Of a stretch of 64,000 nt of DNA, positions 54,950-62,341 are shown piece by piece (position 1 is the first letter of the stretch; each line of letters begins with the position of its first letter). The position numbers and the translations under genes are program-made. Source of the stretch: JANXZS01 sp963797255 (GTDB taxonomy: Bacteria; Acidobacteriota; Terriglobia; Terriglobales; Acidobacteriaceae). The stretch is taken from NCBI GenBank assembly GCA_963797255.1, contig CAWCOV010000015.1:558001-622000 (forward strand). The letters are read 5' to 3'. Below the pieces are notes generated by a model that made no database searches, was not told the origin of the DNA, and saw only the letters and a program-made list of their open reading frames with translations.

Positions 54950-55366
54950 GTGGCAGGGGATCAAGCTTCCAGTGGGCGTACTCGATGGCTCGGTGTGACG
55001 AGCGCCCTATTCGGGCTTTTGCAGGCGTTATGTCCCGCAGTCATTGCGTACAGCGGCCTTCGCGTTCTTATCGGCCTCACCTCATTAGCCGTGGCGGCGG
55101 GTACGGATGCGCCCGCACGGGGCATCCACGCTGACATCATTCGTATTCCAATGATGTTATTCGCGTTCTTTGGAACGATCCTCAACCTTTTTGTGATTTG
55201 GCAGGTGCGAAGGCTGCGTCGGCGGCCAGCCGCTCAATGGAGACTGCAACCAGTATCGGCGAAAACTTTGCGTTCAGAACGACTCCAGATCGCACTCGCA
55301 GTTGTGACCTTTGCGGCATTGCTCGCGGAGTGGATTACCCATCCGATGATCCATCACCCTCATTAA
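54950..55366 (+). CDS. small integral membrane protein
   Basis: 138 residues from GTG 54950 with GAGGGA nearby. Three or four hydrophobic segments are visible (VTSALFGLLQALCPAVIAYS; VLIGLTSLAVAAG; PMMLFAFFGTILNLFVIWQV; QIALAVVTFAALLAEWITH). It ends in a His-rich tail (HPMIHHPH). The family is not recognised. Its last 32 bases overlap the 3' end of the anti-sigma gene on the other strand. It follows the efflux operon by 82 bases and may belong to it. Confidence 0.6.
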   Translation: MAGDQASSGRTRWLGVTSALFGLLQALCPAVIAYSGLRVLIGLTSLAVAAGTDAPARGIHADIIRIPMMLFAFFGTILNLFVIWQVRRLRRRPAAQWRLQPVSAKTLRSERLQIALAVVTFAALLAEWITHPMIHHPH

Positions 55367-55598
55367 CTTTGATTTCTTCAGTTATGCGTTTGTGCAGTCG
55401 CTCGCTATAACCAATCGGCAAGGCGAACACTCGATCATCCGCAGTGAGGATGAGAATGTTGTGCACGGAATCAAGAATTGCCGAACAAATTTCGCAATGA
55501 GCAAGATGATTCTCAATATCTTTCCGCTGTTCAGGATCGACCGATCCGTCGATATAGTCAGAGATGTATGCCCACACGTGCTTGCATTCGAGCCTCAT
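55335..55598 (-). CDS. zinc-finger-type anti-sigma factor (short)
   Basis: 87 residues from the ATG near 55598, which overlaps the ECF sigma stop (ATGA). It has the ZAS zinc-binding pattern (MRLECKHVWAYISDYIDGSV, then NHLAHCEICSAILDSV) with HxxHCxxC. There is no membrane segment, so this is likely a soluble anti-sigma factor that holds the sigma factor and responds to redox or metals through the zinc site. It is the last gene of the bufferin operon. Confidence 0.85.
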   Translation of the reverse strand: MRLECKHVWAYISDYIDGSVDPEQRKDIENHLAHCEICSAILDSVHNILILTADDRVFALPIGYSERLHKRITEEIKVNEGDGSSDG

Positions 55599-56215
55599 AG
55601 AAGCCCCCAGGAAAACGGGAATCGCCGAGAGCGAGTGGGTACGGCGCTCTTTAGATACGGGGCAAGACATTTCTGCAGCATCATTCGCGCTCGATGGAGG
55701 CGCACCTTCACAAGGTTTTCCGTGATGCCAAGAATCTCAGCTATCTCGTCGATGCCGAGCTCATCGCGATCCCGCAGAACAAAAACTTCGCGGTAGGTTG
55801 AAGGGAGTTCCTCGATAGCACCTTCTATTTTCTCAACTAATTCTTTCCTCTCGAGCGATTCCGAGGGGATCTCTCTCCAGTCCGTTAAAAGGGCAGGCGT
55901 GACCTCTGCTTGTTCTTCATAGGATTCGGTGGGTACGCGCGATTTCTTGCGGAGCCGTCCGCGAGCCTCATTGCATACGATCGAGATGAGCCAGGTGCCG
56001 AATCTGGATGCTCCGCGAAATGTGGCCAGGGCGCGATATGCCTTCAAGATTGCTTCCTGAGCAACGTCTTCTGCGTCTGCTTCGTCCCGCAGCAGAGAGT
56101 AGGCCGTCAAATACACTGTGCGTTCATGCGGCCGAATTAATTCGTGATAAAGATTGCGATCCCCATGAAGGATCGCACTTATCAACTCCAGTTCCTGCTT
56201 GTGCTGGTCTTTCAC
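55595..56215 (-). CDS. ECF-family RNA polymerase sigma factor
   Basis: 206 residues, start GTG 56215. Sigma region 2 is clear (YLTAYSLLRDEADAEDVAQE, then AILKAYRALATFRGASRFG, TWLISIVCNEARGRLRKKS). Region 4 is LPSTYREVFVLRDRDELGI, then DEIAEILGITENLVKVRLHR. It is coupled to the zinc anti-sigma gene by a four-base overlap and starts one base after the thioredoxin-like gene ends. By position it probably controls expression of the bufferin operon itself or other envelope-stress genes. The target promoter was not found. Confidence 0.93.
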   Translation of the reverse strand: MKDQHKQELELISAILHGDRNLYHELIRPHERTVYLTAYSLLRDEADAEDVAQEAILKAYRALATFRGASRFGTWLISIVCNEARGRLRKKSRVPTESYEEQAEVTPALLTDWREIPSESLERKELVEKIEGAIEELPSTYREVFVLRDRDELGIDEIAEILGITENLVKVRLHRARMMLQKCLAPYLKSAVPTRSRRFPFSWGLL

Positions 56216-56216
56216 T

Positions 56217-56717
56217 TTACTCTAACGCCTTGTCGAGCAATGCGGCCAAGGCTGCCTCATCCTCTTCTCCAGCACGGTCGTAGATTGCAGCGCCCTGGGC
56301 ATTCAAAATTACAACTGTTGGGATGGAACCCCTATAGTATTTGCCTACAAGAGGAGCCTGCGCGGGCGATGCATGTTGATCAAGATCGACCACAACGAAG
56401 TTCACGCGGTTGCGATACTTCTGAAAGAGGTTAACCGTTCTGCGCGCCTGGCGCTTTGAGTTGTAACAACCCTCGGCATAAATAATCACGTAGTTCACTT
56501 TATTTGCCAGCTGGCCGGATGACATATTTTCACCCGTAATCAGTTGCCCATCAGCGCTGTCGCTCAGATAGTCGAGGTGCTCATTCAGCTTTAGGTTGTC
56601 CGCTGCCATCGCCTGTAGTGGAGAAATGTTCAAGACCATAAAGACAGTACCGAGAGCGGCGAAATTGCAGAATCGCTTTCCAGAAACCGTGTACCAACTC
56701 CCCTTCGACTCTGCCAT
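56217..56717 (-). CDS. exported thioredoxin-fold protein with a single active-site cysteine
   Basis: 166 residues. An N-terminal signal-like segment (AALGTVFMVLNISPLQAMAA) comes before the thioredoxin fold (VNYVIIYAEGCYNSKRQARR; NFVVVDLDQ; PTVVILNAQGAAIYDRAG with the cis-Pro in SIPTVV). The active-site position reads CYNS, so only the first cysteine of a CxxC is kept; ordinary disulfide exchange is unlikely. The start overlaps the DoxX stop (TGATG). It sits in the bufferin operon, where it might bind a metal or assist maturation. Confidence 0.8.
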   Translation of the reverse strand: MAESKGSWYTVSGKRFCNFAALGTVFMVLNISPLQAMAADNLKLNEHLDYLSDSADGQLITGENMSSGQLANKVNYVIIYAEGCYNSKRQARRTVNLFQKYRNRVNFVVVDLDQHASPAQAPLVGKYYRGSIPTVVILNAQGAAIYDRAGEEDEAALAALLDKALE

Positions 56718-57202
56718 CAGTCAACACCTTCTCTCCATCCGAAGACTTTGCTGGCCAGGGAATCCAAGGCGAGCTTTCCGGGACCGAAAATCAGGATGAG
56801 AAGTGCTGCGAAGAGAAAGGTGTAGGGATCGGCGTTGTAGAACTTGCCCGGATCCGAAAAAACAGAATGTAGCGCCTCACGATCCGCAGTAAGGTACGCG
56901 ACCATCATTGAAATCGATAGAAGAAAGGAGACTGGGCGTGACGCGAGGCCTACCGCGAACAATATCCCGCCAAAGAATTCCAGGCACGCATTGAACAGGG
57001 CGTTCGCGGCCGGAAAGGGGATGTGCAGGCTCGCGAAGAATTCGGCCACCTTGCTCAGGTGATGAAGTTTTCCCCAGCCAGTCTGTGCAAATTGCCAGCC
57101 CCAATAAAGTCGGACCGCGAGCAGAAACGGTGATCGGAGAAATGAAAAGGCGCGATCGAAGATGGAGCATACGTTGATTAAGCTCGCCCTTAGTTTGTGC
57201 AT
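56717..57202 (-). CDS. DoxX-family membrane protein
   Basis: 161 residues from ATG 57202, which has GGAGAG upstream; the open frame continues into the upstream gene. Four membrane segments fit DoxX (FLLAVRLYWGWQFAQTGWGK; FLLSISMMVAYLTADREAL; YTFLFAALLILIFGPGKLAL). DoxX-type proteins often accompany DUF692/MNIO and DUF2063 genes, as in Hvf/Buf clusters, and may link to the respiratory quinone pool. It overlaps the end of the DUF2063 gene by 13 bases and the thioredoxin-like start by one base. Confidence 0.88.
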   Translation of the reverse strand: MHKLRASLINVCSIFDRAFSFLRSPFLLAVRLYWGWQFAQTGWGKLHHLSKVAEFFASLHIPFPAANALFNACLEFFGGILFAVGLASRPVSFLLSISMMVAYLTADREALHSVFSDPGKFYNADPYTFLFAALLILIFGPGKLALDSLASKVFGWREGVD

Positions 57203-58120
57203 GGCTCTCCGTGAGGATGTGTGTCGATCCAAGGCTCTTCTGATCGTGGATTGCAAAACCAGCCGAGCTCTGACCAGTTAAGGAACCAGTTTTGAATCTG
57301 ATTGGCCTGCTGCGTCGGACTAGCGGAGCTTTTTGCAAATGCCATCTCCAAAGCTTCCCCGAGTGGAATCCCGGCTTCGATTGCTTTCAATAGTCCGAAC
57401 GCTTCCCCTTCTACTCGCTTGTAATACACAGAAAAATCGAATCGGTGGACCACCAGAGAGATTGGCTCCGAGGGCATGCTTTTAAAGCGCTTGCGGCTCC
57501 GTGCGCCCTGCTTGACTGATACTGCGTTGCTCACCACGTCGGATACCGACTGTTCACGGTGCACCGCCAACACGAAATCATCCACGGGATAACCAAGATC
57601 CAGCAGACGGACGTGTGGCTGTAGCGTGAGGATGGTATCGTCTCCAATGCTTGCCAAGTCTTCGGTTGTGATAGCGGGGAATTCAGCGTTGTCGAACGCC
57701 TCTACATATGCCCATTCCAGTCGAGCTACGTCGATTGCAATATCGTGGGTGTTGCCCGTCCAATATCGGATTCTTTTGCAGCCACTCGACCAGGTTCACT
57801 CCCAAATTCCTAAGTGTGAAAGACCTGGATGGATGTTCCGCGAGATACGCCAGAATCATCGCATCGAACTTTTTATCGCCTAAGACGCGGCATAACCCAG
57901 GAAAATCCTCCGACAGTGCAGAAACAATTCGATACCAGTACTGCTGGTTGTAGATCTCTAGACGCTCAAACGAGGTCAACCGGGAATTAGGCTTGATAAA
58001 AGTTGCAGCCTCCGCGCGCACGGGCTTGCCATCTGCGGATTTTCCTCGCATCCGAAAACTCTTCGTCATCGGCTGCATTACTGCGTTTGACATCCGGCGT
58101 TGTATGTCAAGCAGGCTCAT
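57190..58120 (-). pseudogene. BufC/HvfC-like DUF2063 protein (MNIO partner), frameshifted
   Basis: Segment one has the DUF2063 N-terminus (SLLDIQRRMSNAVMQPMTKS; LTSFERLEIYNQQYWYRIVS; ALSEDFPGLCRVLGDKKFDA). Segment two continues in another frame with a second domain (GDDTILTLQPHVRLLDLGYP; VDDFVLAVHREQ). The frame breaks at base 57766: dropping one base joins LQKNP to YWTGNTHDIAIDVARLEWAY. The restored protein has 309 residues, a normal length. In MNIO systems this partner, often with an RRE-like part, presents the precursor peptide to the oxidase. It overlaps the end of the DUF692 gene by four bases (ATGA). A sequencing insertion is likely. Confidence 0.86.
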
Positions 58121-59004
58121 CGGCTGATCTCCTGCAGTTCCTTCGTGTTCACTTCGGGCAAATCTTGAGTGCCTTGAGATTTCAGAAACTTGGCGGCCTT
58201 CATTGCCTCAGCATGCACTTCGTCGAATGTTGGAATGTTGTCGTCCCATTCGAGCAAGGTTGCGGTTGGTCCACAGCGCTCGATCGCTCTTGCATAGAGC
58301 TCCCACACCGGCTCAAGTACGGGATGATCGTGTGTGTCGAGAATGTACTTCTCAAACTTCGAGTGTCCCGCGATATGGATCTGCGCGACCCTGTCTGCGG
58401 GAACGCTGTTCACATATTCCAGTGGATCAAAGCTGTGGTTTTGCGACGACACATAGATGTTGTTCACGTCCAGAAGAATGCCGCAGTCCGCTGCTTCCAC
58501 TACTTCGTTCAGGAACTCCCATTCCGTCATTTCGGATTCGTGGAACTCCGCATAGCTACTCACGTTTTCAACGACGACCGGAATCTCGATGAAATCCTGA
58601 ACCTGGCGAATGTTTGCGGCGGTTCTCGCGACAGCTTCGCGGGTGTACGGCATCGGAAGCAGGTCATGCGTATAGCGCCCATCCACGCTGCCCCAACAAA
58701 GATGATCAGAGAGCCAAGGTGTTTTCGTCCGTCTGGCTAGAAGCTTCAACCTCCTCAAATGTTCGCGGTTGAGTGGTTGTGCCGAGCCGAAATACATTGC
58801 TACGCCATGTTGCACCACACGGTATCGCTCAAGTATCTGGTCGAGCACCTGTAGGGGCCGCCCTCCATCCACCATGTAGTTTTCAGAAATGATTTCGAAC
58901 CAGTCCACCACCGGCTTTTCAGCGAAGATGTGCTGGTAGTGGGGGATGCGCAGTCCGATCCCAATGCCTAAATCGGTATATCCGTTGAAGCGGTTGGCGG
59001 CCAT
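58117..59004 (-). CDS. bufB: BufB/MNIO (DUF692) multinuclear non-heme iron oxidase
   Basis: 295 residues. DUF692 TIM-barrel markers are LGIGIGLRIPHYQHIF, VDWFEIISENYMVDGGRP, then VVQHGVAMYFGSAQPLN, WLSDHLCWG, VVVENVSSYAEF, GILLDVNNIYVSSQNHSFDP, QIHIAGHSKF, DTHDHPV and LLEWDDNIP. The His, Asp, Glu and Asn of these stretches supply the iron ligands. MNIO enzymes convert Cys residues of a ribosomal precursor into modified heterocycles such as thiooxazoles. It lies 63 bases after the precursor gene and is directly coupled to its partner gene. Confidence 0.94.
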   Translation of the reverse strand: MAANRFNGYTDLGIGIGLRIPHYQHIFAEKPVVDWFEIISENYMVDGGRPLQVLDQILERYRVVQHGVAMYFGSAQPLNREHLRRLKLLARRTKTPWLSDHLCWGSVDGRYTHDLLPMPYTREAVARTAANIRQVQDFIEIPVVVENVSSYAEFHESEMTEWEFLNEVVEAADCGILLDVNNIYVSSQNHSFDPLEYVNSVPADRVAQIHIAGHSKFEKYILDTHDHPVLEPVWELYARAIERCGPTATLLEWDDNIPTFDEVHAEAMKAAKFLKSQGTQDLPEVNTKELQEISR

Positions 59005-59030
59005 CTTATGATCTCTTGAGGTGTATGCCT

Positions 59031-59057
59031 GAGGGGCAAGCTCAGCGCCTGCCCCTC
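59031..59057. promoter_or_regulatory. hairpin between precursor and oxidase genes
   Basis: GAGGGGCA (59031-59038) and TGCCCCTC (59050-59057) form a perfect 8-base stem around an 11-base loop, without a T-run on either strand. It may slow transcription or protect the upstream mRNA so that precursor is made in excess of enzyme. Confidence 0.5.
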
Positions 59058-59067
59058 GGGCGAGCTG

Positions 59068-59385
59068 CTAAACCACTGACGGCGGCTTGGAACCATCCGT
59101 CGCACAACCACCTTTACCCTTGCAGCTGTTCTTGCCTTTGCAGCCGTTATCGCTGGATTTGCATCCGCCTTGGCCTTTACAGTCATTCTTGCCCTTACAG
59201 GAGTGCTTCCCGGTATCCTGATCGGAAAGCTGCGCAACGAGCCGCACGCCGGCCTTTGAACTTTGACTGAGGGTGACCTTGTTGTTTGTCGATCCTGAAG
59301 GTTGAGCCTGCAGACGAGCGGTCGTTCCACCCAGCAAGCCGGAAACTGCGGCGGCAAAGACAAGCGACTTTGTAGATTTGTTCAT
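59068..59385 (-). CDS. bufA: bufferin-type precursor peptide (BufA family, Cys-repeat)
   Basis: 105 residues, start ATG 59385 after GGAGGAAAG. A signal peptide (LVFAAAVSGLLGGTTARLQA) is followed by a spacer and a C-terminal region of six cysteines arranged in two repeats of the form C-K-G-K-N-x-C-K-G-x-G-G-C (HSCKGKNDCKGQGGC and NGCKGKNSCKGKGGC). This is the expected substrate of MNIO enzymes. Bufferins are periplasmic metallophores, best known for copper. The repeats differ from the EGKCG type and look closer to the BufA2 group, an assignment made from motif memory. It is the first gene of the operon. Confidence 0.87.
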   Translation of the reverse strand: MNKSTKSLVFAAAVSGLLGGTTARLQAQPSGSTNNKVTLSQSSKAGVRLVAQLSDQDTGKHSCKGKNDCKGQGGCKSSDNGCKGKNSCKGKGGCATDGSKPPSVV

Positions 59386-59810
59386 GGGGAAGCCTTTCCT
59401 CCGTGGTTAGTCAGGTGCCTAACAGGCCCTGAATGTCATCGTTGTCGATCAGGGAATATCACTTCCGAGCTTCTTTCTGATCGAAGCCGATCCCTGTCGC
59501 CCAGGCCCTTTTTGACAAAAACCCTGTGGAGAAAGAACGAAGTACATCTACGTACGGATTTCGTATACGAAACGCAGGTGGTTTGACAAGATGCAAGAGA
59601 TTACTCCCAGATGAGGCGTAACCCGTCTGAGAATGCCCATCGGCCGTTTTCCCCACGCCGCATTAGAGTCCGGTCATCTGAAAAAAGTTACAGTCGAGCA
59701 GACCGATATTTTGGGCTTCACGGCAAAATTGCGAAATCGTTTTGGGGACAACCGTCGTTTTCAGCCTCATCGCTACTGCAACCGACTCTTTCGCTACGGC
59801 CTAAAAGTCG
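59386..59810. other. promoter region of the bufferin operon, no gene seen
   Basis: About 425 bases between divergent genes. It contains a small palindrome (GATCG-AAGC-CGATC, 59479-59492) and an AT-rich block near 59510-59600. No sure ECF-type promoter was recognised. Open frames here lack ribosome sites. Confidence 0.4.
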
Positions 59811-60716
59811 ATGGAGTACCATGCGTATGTGATTACCAGACTGCTGTTTTCATTCGCCCTTCTAGCGGCTACGTCCGCCTATGCTTCCGCCCAGCAACTC
59901 TCCATGCCCTTATGGCCGAACGGCACCCCTGAAGCTACACCAGCGACGGGCACGGAACACGACACTACAAAACCGTCCGATAACCTGATCGCGGGGAAGC
60001 CCCTGCAGCGACTGACGGATATTAGCCAACCCTCTCTCGCCCTCTATAAGCCAGCGAATCTGAAGGGCGATGTACCGGCCGTCGTTGTGTTTCCCGGTGG
60101 CGGCTACCAAATACTTGCTTACGATCTCGAGGGCACAGAGGTGTGCAGTTGGCTCAACTCCATTTCCGTGACCTGCGTGCTCGTTAAATATCGCGTTCCG
60201 TTCAAGGGCCACTATCCTGATCGATTCGAGGACCTCGAAGATGCTCAGCAGGCGATGCGTTTGACACGTTCTCACGCGGCGGAGTGGCAAATCGATCCGC
60301 ATAAAATCGGCGTCCTTGGTTTTTCAGCAGGAGGCCATCTTGCCGTCACCGTCAGCAATCACGCGGACTACGAACATCCGGGAACTCCGCCCAACCCAGT
60401 CAATGCGCGTCCTGATTTTGCGGTGATTGTTTATCCTGGATACCTTGTGGCGGAACCTGTGTTGGATAAACTCTCCCCCGGCAGCGCACCGAACGCCAGC
60501 ACGCCTCCTACTTTTCTTGTACAGGCAGAAGATGATCCAGTTCACGAAGAAAACGCACTCGTCTATTACCAGGCCCTGAAGGATGCGAAAATTCCGGCAG
60601 AATTACACATCTACGCGAAGGGCGGTCATGGATATGGATTGCGCCCTACTGACCTGCCAGTGACCCACTGGCCATCCCTCGTCGAAACGTGGTTGCACAG
60701 CATCCAGGTGCTCTAA
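59811..60716 (+). CDS. secreted alpha/beta-hydrolase esterase
   Basis: 301 residues with a signal peptide (LLFSFALLAATSAYASAQQ). The fold matches acetyl-xylan-esterase-like or BD-FAE hydrolases: AVVVFPGGGYQILAYDLEG with the oxyanion GGGY, nucleophile Ser in GVLGFSAGGHLA, Asp in VQAEDDPVH and His in YAKGGHGYGLR. It probably cleaves acyl groups from sugars or plant polysaccharides in the periplasm. No partner genes are adjacent. A terminator follows the stop. ATG 59811 is the chosen start; the ribosome site is weak. Confidence 0.87.
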   Translation: MEYHAYVITRLLFSFALLAATSAYASAQQLSMPLWPNGTPEATPATGTEHDTTKPSDNLIAGKPLQRLTDISQPSLALYKPANLKGDVPAVVVFPGGGYQILAYDLEGTEVCSWLNSISVTCVLVKYRVPFKGHYPDRFEDLEDAQQAMRLTRSHAAEWQIDPHKIGVLGFSAGGHLAVTVSNHADYEHPGTPPNPVNARPDFAVIVYPGYLVAEPVLDKLSPGSAPNASTPPTFLVQAEDDPVHEENALVYYQALKDAKIPAELHIYAKGGHGYGLRPTDLPVTHWPSLVETWLHSIQVL

Positions 60717-60735
60717 GTAAGAAGATTAATTTGGA

Positions 60736-60767
60736 AAATGCCAGCCTTAATAGCGAGGCTGGCTTTT
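60736..60767. terminator. bidirectional intrinsic terminator
   Basis: GCCAGCCT (60740-60747) pairs with AGGCTGGC (60756-60763), followed by TTTT on the plus strand and preceded by AAAA that serves the minus strand. It lies between the convergent esterase and GlsB-like genes. Confidence 0.85.
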
Positions 60768-60810
60768 CCATTGATTCTTTGAGACGCACCGTGGTGGCTG
60801 TACGCCGAAA

Positions 60811-61071
60811 TTAGGATCCGGCCGTTTTACGGCGAATGAAATGATATATCGCGAGCAATAAAATCGCGCCGAGGACCGACATAATAAAACCTGCCGCTTG
60901 TCCTTCCTGGTACAAGCCAATATGACTTCCGATAAAAGTTGCCAGCAAAGATCCTGCAACGCCAATCAACATGGTGATCAGTATTCCACCGGGGTCTTTG
61001 CCCGGCATGATTAGCTTGGCGACAGCACCGATCAAGAGCCCGATCAGCGCCTCCCATAACAGATGGAACAT
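60811..61071 (-). CDS. GlsB/YeaQ/YmgE-family stress membrane protein
   Basis: 86 residues. The family signature is visible: LIGLLIGAVAKLIMPGKDPG, then GILITMLIGVAGSLLATFIG and a final membrane helix with a basic end. Two or three membrane segments are predicted. The family is induced by envelope or acid stress in other bacteria; the mechanism is unknown. It was formerly called transglycosylase-associated protein, without evidence of that activity. Confidence 0.9.
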   Translation of the reverse strand: MFHLLWEALIGLLIGAVAKLIMPGKDPGGILITMLIGVAGSLLATFIGSHIGLYQEGQAAGFIMSVLGAILLLAIYHFIRRKTAGS

Positions 61072-61370
61072 GATTCCTCCTTATTTGCAGGAGCGAAGAG
61101 CGCTCCGGATTCGAACTTCACTGTCTACATGTATTTAAATCAGGAAGATATCCACCGCATCTTTCGTTTAAGGACAATACATCGGAACAGCGTTGCGGGA
61201 AAGTGAATTGTTCGTACTGATGTCCGGAAGCCGTCTGGGGTAGCGCCTTATTTTCAATAGGATCAAAGTGGCTGACTACGATGCGCAGTTATCGGCAAGA
61301 TCCTCACGAACGGTTAGCAATGAAAGCCCCACCGCTACCGATGGGGCTTCGATTGCAAATTATTTCTCTT
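61072..61370. other. intergenic region
   Basis: About 299 bases holding the promoter side of the GlsB-like gene and the terminator of the outer-membrane protein gene. No other structure was seen. Confidence 0.4.
61323..61350 (-). terminator. intrinsic terminator of the outer-membrane protein gene
   Basis: AGCCCCA (61325-61331) pairs with TGGGGCT (61342-61348) across a 10-base loop. On the minus strand a short T-run follows. It lies about 20 bases after the stop at 61371. Confidence 0.75.
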
Positions 61371-62189
61371 CTACTTGAATACGTAAGTGAATCCGAGAAT
61401 GACCCCGGTTTGGGCAACGTCGTTAATGGTTCCGTTGCCTGGCGCGTAATCAACATCCAAATAACGCCAACCGCCAAATAATTGCCACTTTGGCTTAAGC
61501 TTGTAGCTCATCAGTCCTGCTACCTGGTAATCGGAGTTTGCGCCACCACCTCCGGCATCGCCCAGGATTGTTACAAATGCTTTCGGGGATAGCGGTATGG
61601 TGAATCTGCCGCCCGCAACAACATCGACCCAGTTGGATCCGCTATAAAGATTGTGCCCAGCGATCTGAGGATCCAATTCGAGTGTCGTTCCAAGATGCCA
61701 GTAGCGGATTCCAACGTTTCCCTGGATGTTTAGCTTTGGGTGATCCAGCAGGACATATCCCACTTTTGGTGTGAAGATCGTCTGATTCAACTTCGCTTTG
61801 ACGGAATAATTCGGCAAGAATGGAATAGGTTTATCGTCGGAAAGCTTAGCCCACATAAAGTCAACGGGAATGACAAAGCGCTTTTTCTGCATCTCTGCCG
61901 CGCCCATGAATCCAATATTGAACTTGGAAAAAACATCTCCTGCACTGGCGTGGACGCTGGCCTCGAAGCCCTCAGCACCAACCGTTCCGTGCATTCCCGG
62001 AAACCAAAGATAAACGCTGGCATTCGTGTGCCAATCGTTATCCGTAGTCGTGGCAGACGCCGGGGTAGCGGTCTGCGCATTTGCATCCGCTTTGGCGGAC
62101 ATGTCCTCTGCCATAGCAGATGCGTTGGCAAATAGCCCTAACACTGAACACAGAAAAAGGCCTTGCCACAGTTTGGCATTACAACTCAT
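61371..62189 (-). CDS. outer-membrane beta-barrel protein
   Basis: 272 residues with a signal peptide (ending NASAMAED). The body has alternating hydrophobic strands (NASVYLWFPGMHGTVGAEGF; AAEMQKKRFVIPVDFMWAKL; NIQGNVGIRYWHLGTTLELD; LKPKWQLFGGWRYLDVDYAP) and ends in FTYVFK. It is a small eight- to ten-stranded barrel of the type often seen in Acidobacteriota and Proteobacteria. A function cannot be given. The residues after the signal (SAKADANAQTATPASATTT) are a low-complexity linker. Confidence 0.75.
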   Translation of the reverse strand: MSCNAKLWQGLFLCSVLGLFANASAMAEDMSAKADANAQTATPASATTTDNDWHTNASVYLWFPGMHGTVGAEGFEASVHASAGDVFSKFNIGFMGAAEMQKKRFVIPVDFMWAKLSDDKPIPFLPNYSVKAKLNQTIFTPKVGYVLLDHPKLNIQGNVGIRYWHLGTTLELDPQIAGHNLYSGSNWVDVVAGGRFTIPLSPKAFVTILGDAGGGGANSDYQVAGLMSYKLKPKWQLFGGWRYLDVDYAPGNGTINDVAQTGVILGFTYVFK

Positions 62190-62341
62190 AGATTCTCCTT
62201 TTTTGTACTAGGTCCGCAGGACTTCCTCCCATTATCTGAGAGGCGATTGGCCACGCAAACTAGCAGAAGTTACAGTTCGAAACAAAAGAAAAGCAAGTCC
62301 AGATGTGCCAGTTCCGTTGCCATTCCAAATCCGCGATCCGT

